Positions 6,439 through 8,787 of a stretch of DNA of 8,787 bases are shown here, piece by piece (within the stretch, counting starts at the first letter, position 1; every line of letters begins with the position of its first letter). Below the pieces are notes generated by a model. The model was not told the DNA's origin, ran no database searches, and was given only the letters and a program-made list of their open reading frames with translations. Position numbers and translations under genes: made by a program. This DNA comes from an uncultured Selenomonas sp. (GTDB lineage: Bacteria > Bacillota > Negativicutes > Selenomonadales > Selenomonadaceae): positions 1-8,787 of the forward strand of contig CALYVJ010000055.1 of NCBI GenBank assembly GCA_945494195.1. Reading direction: 5' to 3'.

Positions 6439-6828
6439 TTACTGGTCGATGGGGCAGGATGGTGCTTGCCCGCCGCGCTCTGCCGTGTGTTTGCCTTCGA
6501 ACAGTGCCTGGCTTACCCGGCGCATGAGTTCATCTTCTTCGGCAGCGGCATTGAAGACTACCTGTTTATCCTCTGGCAGGGTCTCCCCTTCCAGTTCGGT
6601 GATAGCCAGCTGCAGGCGGTGTTCTTTATCGAGACGGAAGGAATAGGACAGGCGGGTGGCCAGCCATTCAGTGATCATCTCGATGTTCTGGAACGAGGCT
6701 ACTTTGTTATAGTTTTTGTAGACCTCAGCGGCAATGGCGGCAGCTTTTTTTTTGTCATCAACAGCGCCGATGACAGAAAACGCTTGTTTATTGCCTTCGG
6801 TGACAAGTTTAGTAATGATATAAAGCAT
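6439..6828 (-). CDS. Hypothetical small cytoplasmic protein, 129 residues
   Basis: I do not recognise this protein. It starts at the minus-strand ATG 6828, chosen because AAAGGA (6842-6837) lies 8 bases upstream and a good promoter lies just beyond. A longer in-frame start at 6930 would begin upstream of that promoter. The sequence opens MLYIITKLVTEGNKQAFSVI, like a beta strand pair, then a Lys/Ala-rich helix (26-41). A Glu/Leu-rich middle (50-82) is followed by an acidic helix (94-112) and a polar tail. It has no signal peptide and no membrane segment. Lys26-28 are encoded inside a run of nine A's, a possible slippage site. The gene converges on the tRNA operon and diverges from the peptide transporter, so nothing nearby suggests its role. 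Confidence 0.75.
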   Translation of the reverse strand: MLYIITKLVTEGNKQAFSVIGAVDDKKKAAAIAAEVYKNYNKVASFQNIEMITEWLATRLSYSFRLDKEHRLQLAITELEGETLPEDKQVVFNAAAEEDELMRRVSQALFEGKHTAERGGQAPSCPIDQ

Positions 6829-6871
6829 GGAGTAGTTCCTTTCTATTTTAATGTGAAAACATACAAGGATA

Positions 6872-6899
6872 ATTGTAACAAAATCCAGCCACTTGTCAA
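6872..6899 (-). promoter_or_regulatory. Sigma-A promoter of the minus-strand hypothetical gene
   Basis: Read on the minus strand, a perfect TTGACA (6899-6894) and TACAAT (6877-6872, one change from consensus) are separated by 16 bases. The predicted leader is about 35-40 bases to the ATG at 6828. This supports the short start and the minus-strand reading of the gene. Confidence 0.75.
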
Positions 6900-7183
6900 T
6901 TTGGGCGTGGTTTAACAGGGAAACAGGCAACGTCTTTTCGCTGTATGCAATAAATGGACATTTTGCAGGAATGTATGGAAAGGGCTACAACATTACAGTT
7001 GTTGAATTATTTTTGTTTTATTTTCCACTGGTGGTAGACGCAATAATCGGAATAATAACAGGACCTATGTCCTTTTATACTAATATTAAAGTATAAATGT
7101 ACTTAAATTAAAGAAATATGGAAGGAGTAAGGTCCTAAGTAACAGTTTTTACACTTTGCCAGCTTTGCGGATGCTTTTATTTG
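6900..7183. other. AT-rich intergenic stretch without a convincing gene
   Basis: This region separates the divergent promoters of the minus-strand gene and the transporter. It holds two small inverted repeats: AGGAC/GTCCT (7060-7064, 7069-7073, followed by TTT) and AAGTA/TACTT (7089-7093, 7100-7104). A 67-codon open frame crosses it (6893-7096) but lacks a spaced SD and runs into the minus-strand promoter. I see no RNA gene here. Confidence 0.5.
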
Positions 7184-7192
7184 TGCTATAAT
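7184..7192 (+). promoter_or_regulatory. Extended -10 promoter of the peptide transporter
   Basis: TGCTATAAT is a perfect extended -10 element (TGnTATAAT). The -35 position 17 bases upstream (TTTGCG) is poor, as is common when the extended -10 is present. Transcription should start near 7199, giving a leader of about 67 bases. Confidence 0.65.
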
Positions 7193-7219
7193 GTCTCTTG
7201 GTAAAATACAATAAATGAG

Positions 7220-7245
7220 ACCGATGAAGATGATAATTCATCGGT
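7220..7245 (+). promoter_or_regulatory. Perfect leader hairpin before the transporter gene
   Basis: ACCGATGAA (7220-7228) and TTCATCGGT (7237-7245) form a perfect 9-bp stem with an 8-base loop (GATGATAA). It ends 8 bases before the ribosome binding site AGGAG (7254-7258). There is no T-run after it, only AAAAAG, so it is not an intrinsic terminator. It could stabilise the mRNA or tune translation. Confidence 0.5.
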
Positions 7246-7265
7246 AAAAAGTTAGGAGAGTAATT

Positions 7266-8765
7266 ATGGTGGAATCACATCCAGTAAACCGTAAGAAGGC
7301 ATTCAATATGCTGTTCTTCATTGAGTTTTGGGAGCGCTTTGGTTACTATGGTCTTCAGGCTGTATTGGCAGGCTTCTTTGTAAAAGCCTTGGGCATGGAA
7401 GATGCAGAATCCTTTGTTGTCTTTGGTGCATTCAGTGCGATGGTATATGGCTATGTATCCTTGGGCGGTTTCTTGGGAGATAAAATTCTGGGAACCCAGC
7501 GTACGATTACCCTTGGTGCAGTGGTGCTGATGATCGGCTATGCGATGATGGCGTTGGCTGGTGCTGACAAGACGATGGTATTTTTGGCATTGGGCGCTAT
7601 TGCCTGCGGTAATGGTATCTTCAAGGCCAATCCATCTTCGCTGCTGTCGAAGCTCTATGAAGGCGATGAAAAAGATTTGGACAGTGCCTTCACGATGTAT
7701 TATATGGCAGTTAACATCGGTTCCTTTATCTCGATGTTGCTGGTTCCGATCATTGGCGCCCAGTATGGTCTGTCCCTGGGCTTCATGATTTGTGCTATGG
7801 GCCTGATCCTGGCGGTCGGCGGATTCCTGGGCTTCCGCTATTTGGTTCGCGGCATCGATTCGCCGGCGGGGGCTGAGCCGTTGACGATGAAGAAAATCGT
7901 TTTGACCCTCATCGGTGTTTTGGTCATGACGGTATTCTCCAGCTGGCTGCTTTCCCACCTTTCCGTGGCCCATTGGCTGCTATTTATCATCGGTGTTTTG
8001 GTCTATGGTGTATTCTTCAAGATGATTATTCAGGCCAAAGGTGCTGAGCGCAGTCACATGGCAGCAGCAATGATTTTGATTGTCGAGGCCATTATCTTCT
8101 TTACGCTGTATCAGCAGATGCCTACGTCCCTCAATTTCTTTGCTATCAAGAATGTGGAACATTCGGTTCTTGGTATTGCCATTCCGAATGCAGAAGTATT
8201 CCAGACCCTCAACCCGTTCTGGATTATGTTGGCAAGCCCGGCGCTGGCTTGGGCTTACTCCCACTTTGGCAGTGAGGGGAAAGACCTGTCGATGCCGGCC
8301 AAATTCGCCTTGGGCATGTTGCTGACGGCGGCGTCCTTCCTCGTCGTTGGTTTTTCGGCCAACTTTGCCAATGAGGCGGGTATCGTATCGGCTTGGTGGC
8401 TCATTGGTTCCTATTTCCTGTCTTCCATTGGCGAGCTGCTTATCAGCGGTTTGGGCCTGTCCATGATATCCAAGCTGGTGCCGCAGAGACTCATTGGTTT
8501 CCTCATGGGAGCCTGGTTCCTGACCACCTCTATTGCCGCAATCCTTGGCGGCTGGGTGGCAACCCTTACGACGGTATCGAAGGATGTTGTTGATCCGTTG
8601 CAGACGCTGTCGGTATACAGCGAGGTATTCACGCAGATTGGCCTGGTTACCTTGGGGGTAACCATCGTCATGGCGTTGACGGTTCCGATGCTCAATCGCC
8701 TCATCAATAAGAAAGATGAGGAAGCCTTCGAGGGTGAGCCAGAGGCTGCTGTTGCGGACAAATAA
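7266..8765 (+). CDS. POT/PTR family proton-coupled di-/tripeptide transporter
   Basis: The product has 499 residues, close to the usual 460-500 for bacterial members, and is complete. The start is set by AGGAG 7 bases before ATG. The protein is nearly all membrane helices (about 14 segments), as expected for this major-facilitator family. It imports di- and tripeptides with protons across the inner membrane. The diagnostic ExxERFxYY motif is intact (E20, E23, R24, F25, Y27, Y28), supplying the proton-coupling glutamates. GNGIFKANPSS (115-125) carries the conserved Lys120 of helix 4. FTMYYMAVNIGSF (142-154) is the PTR2-type signature, YQQMPTSLNFFA (282-293) matches the helix 7 region, and GELLISGLGLSM (389-400) the helix 10 region. 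The last 20 residues are an acidic cytoplasmic tail. It is a single-gene unit with its own promoter. Peptide uptake fits an amino-acid-fermenting anaerobe, but that is an inference. It resembles the DtpT/DtpA group, but I do not assign a symbol. Confidence 0.95.
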   Translation: MVESHPVNRKKAFNMLFFIEFWERFGYYGLQAVLAGFFVKALGMEDAESFVVFGAFSAMVYGYVSLGGFLGDKILGTQRTITLGAVVLMIGYAMMALAGADKTMVFLALGAIACGNGIFKANPSSLLSKLYEGDEKDLDSAFTMYYMAVNIGSFISMLLVPIIGAQYGLSLGFMICAMGLILAVGGFLGFRYLVRGIDSPAGAEPLTMKKIVLTLIGVLVMTVFSSWLLSHLSVAHWLLFIIGVLVYGVFFKMIIQAKGAERSHMAAAMILIVEAIIFFTLYQQMPTSLNFFAIKNVEHSVLGIAIPNAEVFQTLNPFWIMLASPALAWAYSHFGSEGKDLSMPAKFALGMLLTAASFLVVGFSANFANEAGIVSAWWLIGSYFLSSIGELLISGLGLSMISKLVPQRLIGFLMGAWFLTTSIAAILGGWVATLTTVSKDVVDPLQTLSVYSEVFTQIGLVTLGVTIVMALTVPMLNRLINKKDEEAFEGEPEAAVADK

Positions 8766-8787
8766 ATTGAATACATAAACAAAAATG

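Noticed and set aside
6358..6915. Plus-strand open frame of 185 codons opposite the small unknown gene
   Set aside because: It would start at a TTG within the tRNA operon terminator. The minus strand has a promoter, an SD and a better protein composition.
6829..6930. Upstream extension of the small minus-strand protein to ATG 6930
   Set aside because: It would place the start ahead of the TTGACA/TACAAT promoter; ATG 6828 has the SD.
6893..7096. Plus-strand open frame of 67 codons, or a 41-codon version from ATG 6971 with a hydrophobic middle
   Set aside because: The SD-like GCAGGA touches the inner ATG without spacing, there is no promoter, and AT-rich DNA gives hydrophobic readings by chance. 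A small membrane peptide is not fully excluded.

Overview
The window looks like a stretch of bacterial chromosome from a low-to-mid GC Firmicutes relative. The consensus sigma-A promoters, strong GGAGG-type ribosome binding sites, CCA-encoding tRNA genes and TTATCCACA-type DnaA boxes all fit this. Gene content and codon use suggest the Negativicutes (Selenomonas-like), but that genus-level guess is an inference and not a sequence match.

Layout. (1) Bases 1-134 are the last 43 codons of an unrecognised upstream gene. (2) Bases 252-1085 encode an exported protein with a degenerate RelA/SpoT-type nucleotidyltransferase fold, ending at a clear intrinsic terminator. (3) Bases 1086-1296 are an intergenic region packed with DnaA boxes: four perfect copies and two near copies, with the perfect ones including two inverted pairs. 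(4) Bases 1318-5817 encode a 1499-residue fusion of an N-terminal domain, an SF1 helicase split by a long helical insertion, and a C-terminal PD-(D/E)XK/Vsr-like nuclease. This architecture is typical of stand-alone anti-phage helicase-nucleases. (5) Bases 5829-6359 are a complete tRNA operon (Gly-GCC, Met/Ile-CAT, Arg-ACG, Tyr-GTA). It has an A/T-tract UP-like element, a perfect TTGACA-17-TATAAT promoter, a leader that can fold onto itself up to the first tRNA base, and an intrinsic terminator. (6) Bases 6439-6828, minus strand, hold a 129-residue unknown protein with its own promoter. (7) Bases 6900-7183 are AT-rich with no convincing gene. (8) Bases 7266-8765 encode a complete proton-coupled peptide transporter of the POT/PTR family, with an extended -10 promoter and a perfect 9-bp leader hairpin.

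How the parts relate. The genes do not form one operon; each unit has its own signals. The tRNA operon and the minus-strand gene converge, while the minus-strand gene and the transporter diverge. The parts most worth a second look are the DnaA-box cluster joined to the helicase-nuclease gene, the exported RelA/SpoT-fold protein, and the self-complementary tRNA leader. No CRISPR array, insertion sequence or rRNA gene is visible.
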